Source: Bacillota bacterium
GTDB taxonomy: Bacteria > Bacillota > Sulfobacillia > Sulfobacillales > Sulfobacillaceae
Direction: 5' to 3'
DNA: 64,000 nt
Assembly (NCBI GenBank): GCA_026627065.1
Contig: JAPNUO010000001.1
Span: forward strand, 310,001 to 374,000
Part shown: one piece after another, positions 36,755 through 45,871 of the stretch
Layout of the letters: each line of letters opens with the position of its first letter
How positions within the stretch are numbered: position 1 is the stretch's first letter
Program-made: the position numbers and the translations under genes
Notes under the pieces: model-generated
What the model was told of the DNA's origin: nothing
The model's input: only the letters and a program-made list of their open reading frames with translations
Database searches by the model: none

Positions 36755-37773
36755 GCGTGAGCCCTCCCTCGCGAGATTTGGATGGCGTGCGCAATACACG
36801 GAATGGTTTCTCCTTGCTGGTAGGTCGTCGGGGAATACAGCGCCCCGGTGGCCACTAACAGCAGGCGATGCCATTCGCCGGCCATTAATTTGCGCGTCAG
36901 GGGCCCGGAAAAGACGCTGGCTGAGCACCCTGGGCCCGATCCCCCGTTGTGAGTGTCCTGGCGATCCCGGTCATAGAGTTCACGCCCACAGTCATGTAAC
37001 TCGGCGCCAAAGGGTGTCCCCTGCCGTTCGCCATAGGCTTTCAACATGGTGAGTCCGAAGTGGCCGAGGTCACCCGTATAAATGGCATCGAAATCACGGA
37101 GTTCCTGCCCCATGTCCTTGAGGTGCTGCATGATGGTATCGTAAGCCGCTGGCGCCATGGCGCTCCCCATGTCATTGGGGTCTTTGCCGCCCAGGTCCAC
37201 GACGCGCCCGAAAGTCACGCTCTCCACGGCGAGCGGTGCGGCAGCTTGACTGAGGACCACGGCGCCTGCGGCCGTGGCGGTCCAAGCGGACGTGGGCGTC
37301 CGCTGATAGCCCAATTCCAGCGGAAAGCGAAACTGACGCTCGGCTGTCGCATGATGGCTGACCGCAGACACCATCACCGTGCCGACGTCGGCGCCCCCCA
37401 CCAGCAGGGCGCCTAAACCCAACCCTTCCGTAAAGGTCGCACAGGCGGCAAAAATCCCCGCCAGAGGTCGCCCGTGGCTGCGGGCAACAAAGTTGGTCGT
37501 AATGACTTGGTCTAAGAGGTCTCCGCCAATCACCAGCTGAATATCCTCCCAACGCAGCCCGCCCTTTTGCAACGCGATGGCGTAGGCTTCGGCGAGCAAT
37601 TGCTGTTCGGCCTTTTCAAAGCTGGCGGCGTGCGACCCCTCGTCCTCCCAGACGCGATCAAACTGGCCGCGGAACGGGCCGTGGCCTTCCTTGGGCCCAA
37701 CCACGGAGGCAGTACTTTGAATGTACACGCCGCTGACCGCGTACGTGGCAGCGCCGCATTGTTTTACGCTCAC
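36751..37773 (-). CDS. spoVAD: SpoVAD, DPA-binding thiolase-fold protein
   Basis: A 340-residue protein of the thiolase/ketoacyl-synthase fold that binds dipicolinic acid in spores. GIFAACATFTEGLGLGALLV (about 117) and the SGPGCSASVF segment near residue 282 are SpoVAD features. The GTG at 37773 lies just past the spoVAC stop. Confidence 0.93.
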   Translation of the reverse strand: MSVKQCGAATYAVSGVYIQSTASVVGPKEGHGPFRGQFDRVWEDEGSHAASFEKAEQQLLAEAYAIALQKGGLRWEDIQLVIGGDLLDQVITTNFVARSHGRPLAGIFAACATFTEGLGLGALLVGGADVGTVMVSAVSHHATAERQFRFPLELGYQRTPTSAWTATAAGAVVLSQAAAPLAVESVTFGRVVDLGGKDPNDMGSAMAPAAYDTIMQHLKDMGQELRDFDAIYTGDLGHFGLTMLKAYGERQGTPFGAELHDCGRELYDRDRQDTHNGGSGPGCSASVFSGPLTRKLMAGEWHRLLLVATGALYSPTTYQQGETIPCIAHAIQISRGRAHA

Positions 37774-37774
37774 C

Positions 37775-38221
37775 TTACGCAACCCCCGTGATGAGATAAC
37801 GGGCGGCCCCCACCACGAACGCGGCCGCCATCCCATACACTAAGACGGGACCGGCGATGGTAAACAAACGCGCGCCAATGCCCATGACCAAGCCTTCCGC
37901 CTTGTACTCCATGGCCGGTGCCACCATCGCATTGGCAAATCCCGTAATTGGGAGGGAGGCGCCCATGCCCGCCCGCTTGACTAGACGGTCATACCAGCCC
38001 AACCCGGTGAATAGCGCCCCCAAGCCGATCATTACCACCGCGGTGGGAGAACTCGCTTCTTTGGCCGTCATGCCGTGGCGCATAAAAAACCAGAGAACGC
38101 CCTGACCAACGGTCGAGATCGCCCCGCCCACGAAAAAAGCCCAGAGTGCATTTTTTACAATGGGGCGCTGGGGCATCATCTTTTGGGTCATGAGCCAATA
38201 TGGCGTTTTCTCCCCTTGCAC
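37775..38221 (-). CDS. spoVAC: SpoVAC membrane protein (DPA channel component)
   Basis: A 148-residue membrane protein with about four helices. IVKNALWAFFVGGAISTVGQ (about 20) and GMGASLPITGFANAMVAPAME (about 82) are family hallmarks; in Bacillus SpoVAC is a mechanosensitive DPA channel. GTG at 38221 is preceded by GGAGGG, directly behind the sigF terminator. First gene of the spoVA operon here; spoVAA and spoVAB are absent. Confidence 0.93.
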   Translation of the reverse strand: MQGEKTPYWLMTQKMMPQRPIVKNALWAFFVGGAISTVGQGVLWFFMRHGMTAKEASSPTAVVMIGLGALFTGLGWYDRLVKRAGMGASLPITGFANAMVAPAMEYKAEGLVMGIGARLFTIAGPVLVYGMAAAFVVGAARYLITGVA

Positions 38222-38236
38222 AATTGTCCCTCCTAC

Positions 38237-38266
38237 AAAAAATTCCCGAACCCTTGGGGGTTCGGG
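38237..38266 (-). terminator. Rho-independent terminator after sigF
   Basis: On the minus strand a perfect 9-bp stem (CCCGAACCC with GGGTTCGGG, 4-nt loop) is followed by AATTTTTTG. It lies about 25 bp past the sigF stop and just ahead of the spoVAC ribosome binding site. Confidence 0.85.
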
Positions 38267-38268
38267 AG

Positions 38269-38298
38269 TAGTATGAGCCAACCCAGACATTCTCACTC
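38269..38298 (-). promoter_or_regulatory. Candidate sigma-G promoter for the spoVA operon
   Basis: Minus-strand CATACTA (38275-38269) exactly matches the sigma-F/G -10 consensus; GAGTG (38298-38294), 18 bp upstream, matches the -35 gHATR at 4 of 5 positions. The predicted start near 38262 falls inside the 5' arm of the sigF terminator, so spoVA transcripts would lack the complete hairpin. Confidence 0.5.
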
Positions 38299-39063
38299 GC
38301 GGCCAGTATTGGTCTCCTCATCGCTAAGCGCTTGCTTCAAGCGCTCCAGCGCCCGCCGCTCGAGGCGCGAGACTTGGACCTGCGACACGTTCAGTTGCTT
38401 CGCCACATCCATCTGTGTCCTCCCCAGGACAAACCGCATGCGCAGAATGTAGCGCTCGCGCTCGTCCAACAGGCGCATGGCCTGGTTTAAGGCCAGGCGG
38501 TCCAGCCACTCGCCTTCGCTAATACTATCGCTGATATTGTCGCCAAGCGCCGCTTCGCTGCCGTTCGGGGTCTCCACTGGCTGGTTCAGCGACGCCAAGG
38601 GCCGCACCGCTTCGAGGGCTTCGGTAATGTCCGCCACGTCCACTTGAAGTTCGGCCGCAATCTCCTGCGCGGTCGGCTCGCGACCGAGCCGTTGTGCCAT
38701 TTGGGCCCGCTGCGATTCAACCTTGAGTCCCAGCTCGCGCAGCGATCGGGCCACCCGAATGGGCTGATCGTCCCGCAAATGGCGGCGAATTTCTCCCATG
38801 ATCAACGGCACCGCGTAGGTGGAAAACTTTAAGCCGCGGGTAGTATCGAAGCGGTCGATGGCTTTCAAGAGGCCAATGGCCCCGACTTGAAACAAATCGT
38901 CGGGCTCGTAGCCCCGACCGCTAAAGCGGTGCACGATGTGCCAAATAAGGTTCCAGTGGCGTTCGACCAACAGCTGCCGCGCCTCGGGGTCGCCGGCTTG
39001 AGCGCGCCGAAACAGGTGGGGTTCGTCAATCGCACCGTCCGCATTCATTTCCTCACTGGACAT
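38293..39063 (-). CDS. sigF: RNA polymerase sigma factor SigF (forespore)
   Basis: First forespore-specific sigma factor. The 256-residue protein has region 2 (LFQVGAIGLLKAIDRFDTTRG, about 57-77; FSTYAVPLIMGEIRRHLRDD), region 3 and a C-terminal region 4 helix-turn-helix (QMDVAKQLNVSQVQVSRLER). The length and neighbouring spoIIAA-AB make SigF certain over SigG. ATG at 39063 overlaps spoIIAB by 11 bp; a second ATG at 39048 is preceded by GAGGAA. Confidence 0.95.
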   Translation of the reverse strand: MSSEEMNADGAIDEPHLFRRAQAGDPEARQLLVERHWNLIWHIVHRFSGRGYEPDDLFQVGAIGLLKAIDRFDTTRGLKFSTYAVPLIMGEIRRHLRDDQPIRVARSLRELGLKVESQRAQMAQRLGREPTAQEIAAELQVDVADITEALEAVRPLASLNQPVETPNGSEAALGDNISDSISEGEWLDRLALNQAMRLLDERERYILRMRFVLGRTQMDVAKQLNVSQVQVSRLERRALERLKQALSDEETNTGRE

Positions 39064-39496
39064 CGCGCGACAACTCTCCCGACCAGGTGACGAACCGGCG
39101 CATGTGCACCCGCGTCCCTTCGCCTAAGGCGGACTCCACTTCGAGGCCGTGCATAAAAGATTCCATAAACACAAAGCCCAGGCCCATGCGCTCGGGATCC
39201 GCCGAATGTCCGGGCTCTCGCGCCTTCTGGATGTCGGCAATGCCGACCCCCCAGTCCTCGACGAGAATTTCGATGCCCGCATCGTCCAGCGTCACCTCGA
39301 CTTGGATCCACCCGTCGGGCCGCCCCTGGTACCCATGAATGACGGCATTGGACACCGCTTCTGATACCGCCACCTTAATCTCTTCAATGTCGCTGAGCGT
39401 AAAGCGCGCTTGTCCGGCCAGTGCCGCCACCGCCACGCGCGCCAAGCCCACATTGTCAGCCAACGATAAAAAGCGCATTTGCACCCGATTCACCAT
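39053..39496 (-). CDS. spoIIAB: Anti-sigma F factor SpoIIAB
   Basis: Serine kinase that holds SigF and phosphorylates SpoIIAA. The 147-residue protein has the GHKL ATPase boxes: N-box EAVSNAVIHGYQG (about 46), G1 EDWGVGIAD (about 80) and G2 MGLGFVFMES (about 107). ATG at 39496. Confidence 0.95.
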   Translation of the reverse strand: MVNRVQMRFLSLADNVGLARVAVAALAGQARFTLSDIEEIKVAVSEAVSNAVIHGYQGRPDGWIQVEVTLDDAGIEILVEDWGVGIADIQKAREPGHSADPERMGLGFVFMESFMHGLEVESALGEGTRVHMRRFVTWSGELSRDVQ

Positions 39497-39530
39497 AATT
39501 CGCTCCTTACGCTATCCGGACGAAGCCGCT

Positions 39531-39878
39531 TTATGACTGTGGTTGGGGGGCCGTGGGACGCCCGTCCGCGCTGTCGCTGATGCTCATAATGGAGTCTATC
39601 CCGGCTAATTCTAACACCACTTTCACGGCCGGCCTGACCCCTTCCAGTCGTAATCTTCTGCCTTGTTGCGCGAGCCGCCGATAGCGTCCCAGGATCACGC
39701 CTAAGCCAGAACTATCCATAAATGCGACGTCCTCCAAGTCCAGCACCAGGTCTTTGTCTCGATAGCGGTCAATCAACTGATCCAAACTTTCGCGCAGCGC
39801 ATCCGCCGTCTTCAGATCAAGGTCCCCTTTAATGCGCACATGCACAGACTGGCGGTGGACACTGTGAATGATGGTCAT
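39531..39878 (-). CDS. spoIIAA: Anti-sigma F factor antagonist SpoIIAA
   Basis: STAS-domain protein that frees SigF when unphosphorylated. The 115-residue protein has the conserved phosphorylation site DSSGLGVILGRY (Ser about 57). ATG at 39878 follows AAGGAGG. First gene of the spoIIA operon, preceded by a sigma-H-like promoter. Confidence 0.94.
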   Translation of the reverse strand: MTIIHSVHRQSVHVRIKGDLDLKTADALRESLDQLIDRYRDKDLVLDLEDVAFMDSSGLGVILGRYRRLAQQGRRLRLEGVRPAVKVVLELAGIDSIMSISDSADGRPTAPQPQS

Positions 39879-39903
39879 ACGAACCTCCTTGGGGCACTTG
39901 GTG

Positions 39904-39933
39904 TCCTTCCCCGAGTTACCAGGTTTTTCCTCT
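39904..39933 (-). promoter_or_regulatory. Candidate sigma-H promoter of the spoIIA operon
   Basis: Minus-strand AGAGGAAAA (39933-39925) matches the sigma-H -35 consensus RnAGGAwWW at every position; after 12 bp, GGGGAAGGA (39912-39904) matches the -10 RnnGAATww at 7 of 9. It ends 25 nt upstream of the spoIIAA ATG. spoIIA is a sigma-H operon in Bacillus. Confidence 0.45.
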
Positions 39934-39952
39934 ATGATAGCGGGCAAGGGGT

Positions 39953-39980
39953 AAAAAAAAAGGCGACTTGTGGTCACCTT
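39953..39980 (-). terminator. Rho-independent terminator after yteA
   Basis: On the minus strand AAGGTGAC and GTCGCCTT pair (one G-T) over a 5-nt loop, followed by TTTTTTT. It overlaps the yteA stop codon and separates that gene from spoIIA. Confidence 0.75.
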
Positions 39981-40627
39981 TCCAAAGGATCTTCGTCAGA
40001 TTCTGCGCTGGTCGACTCGGCGTGACGGCGCGGCCTGGCTCTCAGCGCTTCCCAGAGCACCTCATGGTCCGCATCTACGAGTTCCTCGACGGCCTCGACA
40101 CCTTCCTCGTCCTGCTCAAACCCAGGGTACGTCTGGTGGTAATCCACTGCGGGCGGGGTATCTTGAGGCGTGTTGGAATTGCCCCAACGGGCCACGCTTT
40201 GCCAAAAATCGTCGGCATCCGGCTCGCCGCTCTCCGGCGCCTCGCGCATCGCGGGCCAGACTGTCTCTTCGGACGGCGGCGGCGCATAGCGCTCGGGGGG
40301 CAAATGCTGCTGGCAATGCATGCAATAAATGGCATCGGGCATCGCGGCCAGGCGCGCTGCGCCGATGGCCGCCCCGCAACGGTCGCACCGACCGTAAGTA
40401 CCCTCCTCCAATTTTTCCAGCGCCCGCCGCACCCGATCCAAATGCCGGGCGAGACCCACGCTCAATCCCACGTCTAGCTCCCGCGCAGACGTTTCGCTGC
40501 CGAGGTCCGCCGGATGGTTGTCGTACGCGCTGAGCGATTGCAGGCTATCCTGTTCGTTGACGGCCAAGCGGTCTTCAATCAACCGCTCCATGCGCAGAAG
40601 ACGGTCTTCAATGTCTTTTAGCGTCAT
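39974..40627 (-). CDS. yteA: YteA-like TraR/DksA zinc-finger protein
   Basis: A 217-residue protein with an N-terminal coiled-coil region, a DxxD-like tip replaced by LSAYDNHPADLGSE (about 31-44), and a C4 zinc finger CDRCG (about 80) with CMHC (about 100), the YteA/DksA layout of Firmicute spore-associated proteins. The acidic C-terminal half is unlike DksA. RNA polymerase secondary-channel binding is a family-level inference. Confidence 0.8.
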   Translation of the reverse strand: MTLKDIEDRLLRMERLIEDRLAVNEQDSLQSLSAYDNHPADLGSETSARELDVGLSVGLARHLDRVRRALEKLEEGTYGRCDRCGAAIGAARLAAMPDAIYCMHCQQHLPPERYAPPPSEETVWPAMREAPESGEPDADDFWQSVARWGNSNTPQDTPPAVDYHQTYPGFEQDEEGVEAVEELVDADHEVLWEALRARPRRHAESTSAESDEDPLER

Positions 40628-40639
40628 CCACCCTTCCCC

Positions 40640-41818
40640 CTATCCTGCAATGCGCCACACCGCGCGCCACGCCCGCTGAAACCAATTAACACGGGATACG
40701 CTTGCCGCGCTAACCACTGGCAGGCGGGCAATCTCCTGGCCCCCGGCGCGGACAATCACGTGGCCCAGCACCTGGCCCTGGCGCACCGGGGCGCTGATCA
40801 CCTTAGGCAGCAACAGCTGACGCTCGAGCGCCGCCTGATCCGTCCGGGCTCGGGTGACGTAAGCGTCCGCAGGGAAGACAGCGCGAACCGTCCGCCGGCT
40901 TCCTCGCTTCACTGCCACCACCCCTGCGGTTTCCCCTCGGTGCGCGAGCACTTGGGTTTCGAAGTGCTGAAAGCCCCACGTCAGCAGAGTGGAGGCATCC
41001 TCGAAGCGCGCCTTGGAGCTCGGCGCGCCAAGCACGACGGCAATCATGCGCGTCGCCCCCCGTTTGGCGGTCGCCACCATGCAAAACCCCGCTTGACTGG
41101 TGTACCCGGTTTTTAGGCCGTCCATCCCCGGATATTGCCGGAGGAGCCGATTGTGGTTGATCAGCCACAAGTGTCCACCCTTGCCATTGCGAATCGACCG
41201 GTCTTCCCACATGGCGGTGTAATGCAAAAGGAGTGGCTGCCTCACGGCCTTTAGGGCCAGCAAGCCCAAGTCGTGAGCGGTGGTGTAATGATCTGGCGCA
41301 TAAAGCCCGTGCGGATTGACAAAATGGGTGTGCGTCATCCCGAGCGCTTTGGCTGTGCGGTTCATCTCCTCCACAAAGGCTTCGTTGGAGCCCGCGATAT
41401 ATTCCCCGAGCGCATAGGCCGCATCGTTGGCCGAGCCAATCGCAATGCCTTTCAAGAGCTGGTCCACGGTCAAGCGTTCACCGGGTTCCAGCCAGATCTG
41501 GGATCCGTTGACGCGGTACGCTTCCTCAGAAACCGGGACTAACTCGTTCAGCGCAATCTCCTTGCGGTTAATGGCTTGCACAGCCAGGTAAAGGGTCATG
41601 AGCTTGGTCACGCTGGCCATGGGCAATTCTTTGTCGGCATTTTTGGCATAAAGCACGCGGCCCGAATAACCGTCCAGCAGCTCCGCCGCCTTAGCGGTCA
41701 CCAGAGGTTCGGGCATCGCCTGAGCTCTGACGGAAGGGACGCCGCGCCCGATCCCCACAACTCCGGCCAATACGGCAAACGCCCCAAGGATTGCCACCAT
41801 TCTCGACCTTGCACGCAT
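40640..41818 (-). CDS. dacF: D-alanyl-D-alanine carboxypeptidase, DacF type
   Basis: Penicillin-binding protein 5-like serine peptidase acting on peptidoglycan stem peptides outside the membrane. The 392-residue protein has a signal peptide (AILGAFAVLAGVVGIG), SxxK in MASVTKLM (about 64), SxN in GSANDAA (about 122) and KTG in GLKTGYTSQAG (about 225). A C-terminal amphipathic segment anchors it. Position next to spoIIA matches dacF of Bacillus. ATG at 41818. Confidence 0.92.
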   Translation of the reverse strand: MRARSRMVAILGAFAVLAGVVGIGRGVPSVRAQAMPEPLVTAKAAELLDGYSGRVLYAKNADKELPMASVTKLMTLYLAVQAINRKEIALNELVPVSEEAYRVNGSQIWLEPGERLTVDQLLKGIAIGSANDAAYALGEYIAGSNEAFVEEMNRTAKALGMTHTHFVNPHGLYAPDHYTTAHDLGLLALKAVRQPLLLHYTAMWEDRSIRNGKGGHLWLINHNRLLRQYPGMDGLKTGYTSQAGFCMVATAKRGATRMIAVVLGAPSSKARFEDASTLLTWGFQHFETQVLAHRGETAGVVAVKRGSRRTVRAVFPADAYVTRARTDQAALERQLLLPKVISAPVRQGQVLGHVIVRAGGQEIARLPVVSAASVSRVNWFQRAWRAVWRIAG

Positions 41819-41869
41819 CAGTCCTTGCCCCCCCAACGATTTGGGACTAGTATCGCTGGGTCGGACAAA

Positions 41870-41901
41870 ATTATGCCCCGCGCCCTCTCTTAGGCGCGGG
41901 G
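41870..41901 (-). terminator. Possible terminator overlapping the xerD stop
   Basis: On the minus strand a 9-bp GC-rich stem (CCCCGCGCC with GGCGCGGGG, 8-nt loop containing the stop codon) is followed by CATAATTTTG. The T tract is weak, so the termination efficiency is uncertain. Confidence 0.45.
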
Positions 41902-42762
41902 GTGCGCCTGGTCGTACACCGTCCGGAATCGCGCGCGGCTGACATGGGTGTAAATCTGTGTCGTGGAAATATCTTGATGTCCCAAGAGCTCCTGCACGGC
42001 CCGAAGGTCCGCACCGTTTTCAAGCAGGTGGGTGGCAAACGAATGGCGCATAGTATGGGGACTCGGCGGCTGGTCGAAGCCGCACGCCGCGCTATAGCGC
42101 TTGAGGAGCTTCCAAAACCCTTGCCGGCTGATTCCTTCTCCCCGCCGATTTAAGAAGAGGGCATCGCCGCTTTTGGCCGACGCCAGTCGCGGACGCACTT
42201 CCTCCACATAGCGGCGAAGCCACTCAAGCGCTGTGCGTCCCATTGGCACGTAACGCTCCTTGGCGCCTTTTCCGAGGCAGCGCACCCGGGGCGGTTCCGC
42301 CCACCAGTCGTTAATGGTCAGATGGCACAACTCGCTTACGCGGAGACCCGTCGCGTAAAGCAATTCCAGCATCGCTCGATCGCGCACCCCCAGCGGCGTG
42401 GCGACGTCGGGCGCCTCAATGAGCCGCACCGCCTCTTCCACGCTTAGCACGCGCGGCAAGGCGCGGTGAGTCTTCGGAGAATCGAGCGTGCGGGTGGGGT
42501 TGTCGTTGAGGCGTCCTTCGCGCTCGAGGTATGCGTAAAATCCTTTGAGGGCGGAGAGCCGTCGCGCCCGAGTCGCAGGCGAGCGGCCTGCCCGCTTGAG
42601 AAATTCGAGGTAGCGAAGAATTTGGCTTTCCGGAGGTCCTCCCAGGGCTTGGGCGAAGCGCGCAAAATCTTCTAAATCGCGCTGGTACGAGGCGACGGTA
42701 TTGGACGCCAGGTGCCGCTCGTAGGTGAGATATTGCAGAAACTCCTCAATCTTCTCGTCCAT
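41890..42762 (-). CDS. xerD: Tyrosine recombinase XerD/XerC
   Basis: Site-specific recombinase resolving chromosome dimers. The 290-residue protein has an N-terminal SAM-like domain and all catalytic residues: Arg in ATGLRVSEL, Lys in GKGAKERY, HTMRH, LLGHQ and Tyr in TQIYTHV. This gene precedes dacF-spoIIA as ripX/xerD does in Bacillus. ATG at 42762 follows GGGGAGG. Confidence 0.92.
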   Translation of the reverse strand: MDEKIEEFLQYLTYERHLASNTVASYQRDLEDFARFAQALGGPPESQILRYLEFLKRAGRSPATRARRLSALKGFYAYLEREGRLNDNPTRTLDSPKTHRALPRVLSVEEAVRLIEAPDVATPLGVRDRAMLELLYATGLRVSELCHLTINDWWAEPPRVRCLGKGAKERYVPMGRTALEWLRRYVEEVRPRLASAKSGDALFLNRRGEGISRQGFWKLLKRYSAACGFDQPPSPHTMRHSFATHLLENGADLRAVQELLGHQDISTTQIYTHVSRARFRTVYDQAHPRA

Positions 42763-42774
42763 CGACCGCCTCCC

Positions 42775-43905
42775 CTAGGCCCGCGCCGCCCCCAGCACGG
42801 CGTCCACCGGAGTGTAGCGCAAATGATGGGCGTCCGCCACCGCCTTGAAGGTCACCTGTCCCCGATAGACGTTTAGCCCGCGGGCCAGGGCGGCATCGCG
42901 CGCGCATGCCTCTTCCGCGCCGTACCCCGCCAGCATGCGTGCGTACGGCAGGGTCACGTTGGTCAAAGCCAGCGTAGAGGTGCGGGCCACCGCCCCCGGC
43001 ATATTCGCCACCGCGTAGTGGATGACCCCATACTTTTCATAAGTGGGATGCGAATGGGTGGTCACGCGGTCAATGGTGGCGACCGACCCGCCCTGGTCAA
43101 TGGCCACGTCCACGATCACCGAGCCCTTGGGCATGCGCTGGACCATCTCCTCGGTGACCAAATGCGGCGCCCGAGCGCCAGGGATCAACACTGCCCCAAT
43201 CAGTAAATCGGCAGTTTCCACCGCCGCGGCGATGTTATACTCGTTGGACATGAGCGTCCGAATTTGCCCGCGAAATTGATCGTCTAGTTGGCGCAAGCGC
43301 TCGGCGCTGATGTCGAGCACCGTCACGTCGGCGCCCAGGCCCAAAGCAATGCGGGCCGCGTTGCTTCCCACGATGCCGCCGCCGATGACCACCACCCGTC
43401 CTGGCACCACTCCCGGCACGCCGCCCAGCAAGATGCCGCGACCGCCATACGGTTTCTCGAGGAACTGGGCGCCAATTTGCGCGGCCATCCGCCCTGCCAC
43501 TTCGCTCATCGGGATGAGAAGGGGCAAGGACCCGTCCGGCAATTGCACGGTTTCATAAGCCACCGCCGTGATGCCCGACTCCACCAGCGCCTCGGTCAGC
43601 TCGCGGTCCGGTGCCAGGTGAAGATAGGTAAAAAGAATCAAGTCGGGCCGAAAGTAACGGTATTCCTCCACCAGGGGCTCCTTCACCTTCAAAATCATCC
43701 CGGCTTGCCCCCAAATCTCGGCGGGATCCGTCACCATCGCCGCGCCCGCCTGAACATACTGTTCGTCGGGAAATCCGCTTCCCACGCCGGCACCAACCTG
43801 GACGAGCACCCGGTGCCCGTCCCGCGCTAGCGCCAGCGCTCCGGCCGGTGTCAGGGCCACGCGGCTCTCGTCGGCCTTAATCTCTTTGGGTACCCCGATG
43901 ACCAT
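42775..43905 (-). CDS. ald: Alanine dehydrogenase
   Basis: NAD-dependent L-alanine/pyruvate interconversion. The 376-residue protein starts [18 protein letters not shown]; it keeps the catalytic Lys (KVKEPL, about 74) and His ([10 protein letters not shown], about 95) and the Rossmann motif [15 protein letters not shown] (about 172). In Bacillus ald supports sporulation; here it lies one gene from xerD. ATG at 43905; the longer reading falls inside the FAD reductase gene. Confidence 0.93.
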   Translation of the reverse strand: MVIGVPKEIKADESRVALTPAGALALARDGHRVLVQVGAGVGSGFPDEQYVQAGAAMVTDPAEIWGQAGMILKVKEPLVEEYRYFRPDLILFTYLHLAPDRELTEALVESGITAVAYETVQLPDGSLPLLIPMSEVAGRMAAQIGAQFLEKPYGGRGILLGGVPGVVPGRVVVIGGGIVGSNAARIALGLGADVTVLDISAERLRQLDDQFRGQIRTLMSNEYNIAAAVETADLLIGAVLIPGARAPHLVTEEMVQRMPKGSVIVDVAIDQGGSVATIDRVTTHSHPTYEKYGVIHYAVANMPGAVARTSTLALTNVTLPYARMLAGYGAEEACARDAALARGLNVYRGQVTFKAVADAHHLRYTPVDAVLGAARA

Positions 43906-43942
43906 CTCGCTTGCCCGTCCTTTCCCTGTTACCCGTTCGGCC

Positions 43943-45121
43943 TTAAGATGCTCCGTTGCGAATCTTGCCGACAAGGTCGCGCGCCTCCCACGGATGCTCC
44001 TCGGCCATGATGTCGCGCGCTTTGGGAATCCCGTCCCACACATTCCAGTTGAGCACGCCGACGACGCGCCCTTGGTCCAGATAATACACGACGCCTTCCC
44101 GACCGGGGACGACCCAGTCCTCCACGACCTCATAGCGCGTCTCGCAACGGCCAATGGCCTCATAGCCGTCGTCGTAGAGGTCGGAGTAAAAAAACGGCAC
44201 ATGGGTATAGGGCTTCTTCGCCCCCGCCATGTTTTCGCCCGCGACCCGCCCTTGCGTCAAGGCATGGTCTTCGTGCCACATGGGTTCATGATGCGGAGCC
44301 ATCACGGCGACGTCCCCCGCGGCCCACACGTGGTCCGCCGCGGTCTTAAGCCAGGTGTCAACTACGATGCCGGGGCCCGTTGCCAGGCCGGCCGCCTTCG
44401 CCAGTTCGTCGTTAAACTCGCTCCCAAGGCCCGCCACCACCAAATCGCCCCGGATGTCTCGACCGTCTTTCAGATGGGCCCGCACCCCGCCGCCCGGGTT
44501 TTCTTCCACCCGCTCGACCCAGCTGCCCACCACCAGCTGTACGCCGTGCTGCTGATAGGCTGCGGCAACGTGATCCGCCAACACCGGAGGGAAAAACCCT
44601 TCAAAAGGATAGGCTTGGGGCAGCACCCAGGTGACCTGGTGACCGCGCGTCGACAAGACCGCGGCCATTTCCGAGCCGATGAATCCGCCGCCCACCACAA
44701 TCACCTGCCGGGGCTCCGCCAAGGCTTGGAACAGCCGGACGTGCGTCGCCACGTCGCCGACATAATACACGGCGTCCGGAGCGTCGTCCCATCGCCGCGG
44801 CCGCACGCCCGTGGCCAGCAACAGTTCGCCGTACTGTACGGTCGATCCGGTGCGGGTCATCAGGCGGCGGTGCTGAGGCTCAATGCGTGTCACCGCGGTG
44901 TGCAGCCAAAGATCGGCCCCGCGACGCTTCCATCCATCCAGCCACACCTGTTCCATGCGCATGTCGAGCCACAGCTTTTTCGACAGCGGGGGCCGTTGAT
45001 AAGGCGGGTACGGCTCGTCGCCAATCACCAAGATCCGTCCCTTGGGGTCGTGACGCCGTATCCCCCGCACCGCCGCATCTGCTGCCATGCCGGCCCCCAC
45101 AATGACATATTCGTACTCCAT
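43943..45121 (-). CDS. FAD-dependent NAD(P) oxidoreductase, AIF/ferredoxin-reductase-like
   Basis: A 392-residue flavoprotein with an FAD dinucleotide motif [15 protein letters not shown] at the N-terminus, an NAD(P) motif [17 protein letters not shown] (about 147), the second FAD motif [10 protein letters not shown] (about 277) and a C-terminal domain. The PPLSKKLW segment is typical of AIF and rubredoxin/ferredoxin reductases. No partner ferredoxin is adjacent. ATG at 45121 follows AGGAGGG. Confidence 0.82.
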   Translation of the reverse strand: MEYEYVIVGAGMAADAAVRGIRRHDPKGRILVIGDEPYPPYQRPPLSKKLWLDMRMEQVWLDGWKRRGADLWLHTAVTRIEPQHRRLMTRTGSTVQYGELLLATGVRPRRWDDAPDAVYYVGDVATHVRLFQALAEPRQVIVVGGGFIGSEMAAVLSTRGHQVTWVLPQAYPFEGFFPPVLADHVAAAYQQHGVQLVVGSWVERVEENPGGGVRAHLKDGRDIRGDLVVAGLGSEFNDELAKAAGLATGPGIVVDTWLKTAADHVWAAGDVAVMAPHHEPMWHEDHALTQGRVAGENMAGAKKPYTHVPFFYSDLYDDGYEAIGRCETRYEVVEDWVVPGREGVVYYLDQGRVVGVLNWNVWDGIPKARDIMAEEHPWEARDLVGKIRNGAS

Positions 45122-45145
45122 GACTCCCTCCTGACTTTCCACACC

Positions 45146-45871
45146 TTACAAGCTCCGCGTCTGCCCCCCATCAACCCAGTAACTGGCGCCATTGAGAAAG
45201 GAGGCGCGGGGCGACAACAAGAAGGCCGCCAATCGCCCAAATTCCTCCGGATCGCCGTACCGGCCGAGCGGAATCTGCCGCGCCGCCTCCGCCTGCACCG
45301 CCTCCAACGTCACGCCCAGGCGCTGCGCGCGGTGGCGGTCGAGCGCCTCGACCCGTTCGGTCCGGATGCGTCCCGGAACGATGACATTTACCCGAATCCG
45401 ACGAGGACTCAACTCCTCCGCCAATGATTTGGCTAACGCCCACACCGCGGCGCGAAACACATTGGACAGCACCAACTGAGGGATGGGCACCTTGATGGAG
45501 GAAGAGGTGTTAAAAAGAATGGCCCCGCCGTCCCGCAGGTTAGGCAACAGCGCCCGCACCAGAAGCGTCGGCCCTAAAAGCAATTGCTGGAAGGCCAGCG
45601 TCCAATCCGCCTCGCTCAGATCTGCCAGGTCGCCCGGCTTGGGCCCGCCTGTATTGACGAACATGCCGTCCAGTGGCTTTTCGCCCATGCTAGCCAAAAA
45701 CGCGGCCCGGGAGGCCGGGTCGCTGGTGTCCAACACCGCCTCTTGGCCGGGAAAGCGGCTGGTGCCAATGACGGTCGCGCCTTCGGCCACGAGCGCTTCT
45801 TTGACGGCGCGCCCCAAGCCCCGACTCGCGCCCATCACCAAAATCGTCCGCCCGGTCAGATCTAAGTCCAC
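45146..45871 (-). CDS. SDR-family oxidoreductase with altered catalytic motif
   Basis: A 241-residue Rossmann protein with GASRGLGRAV near the N-terminus. The expected YxxxK is absent: the segment reads LVLSNVFRAAVWALAKSL, so Tyr is replaced in a subgroup pattern (LSNxxR) seen in FabG-like SDRs of unknown substrate. It has SSS at the usual catalytic Ser. The GTG start at 45871 overlaps the glycolate oxidase stop by 10 bp. Confidence 0.8.
   Translation of the reverse strand: MDLDLTGRTILVMGASRGLGRAVKEALVAEGATVIGTSRFPGQEAVLDTSDPASRAAFLASMGEKPLDGMFVNTGGPKPGDLADLSEADWTLAFQQLLLGPTLLVRALLPNLRDGGAILFNTSSSIKVPIPQLVLSNVFRAAVWALAKSLAEELSPRRIRVNVIVPGRIRTERVEALDRHRAQRLGVTLEAVQAEAARQIPLGRYGDPEEFGRLAAFLLSPRASFLNGASYWVDGGQTRSL

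Noticed and set aside
43886..45427. 513-codon plus-strand frame
   Set aside because: It is antisense to alanine dehydrogenase, the FAD reductase and the SDR, all with clear motifs. Composition is His/Arg/Pro-rich, as expected of a GC-rich shadow.
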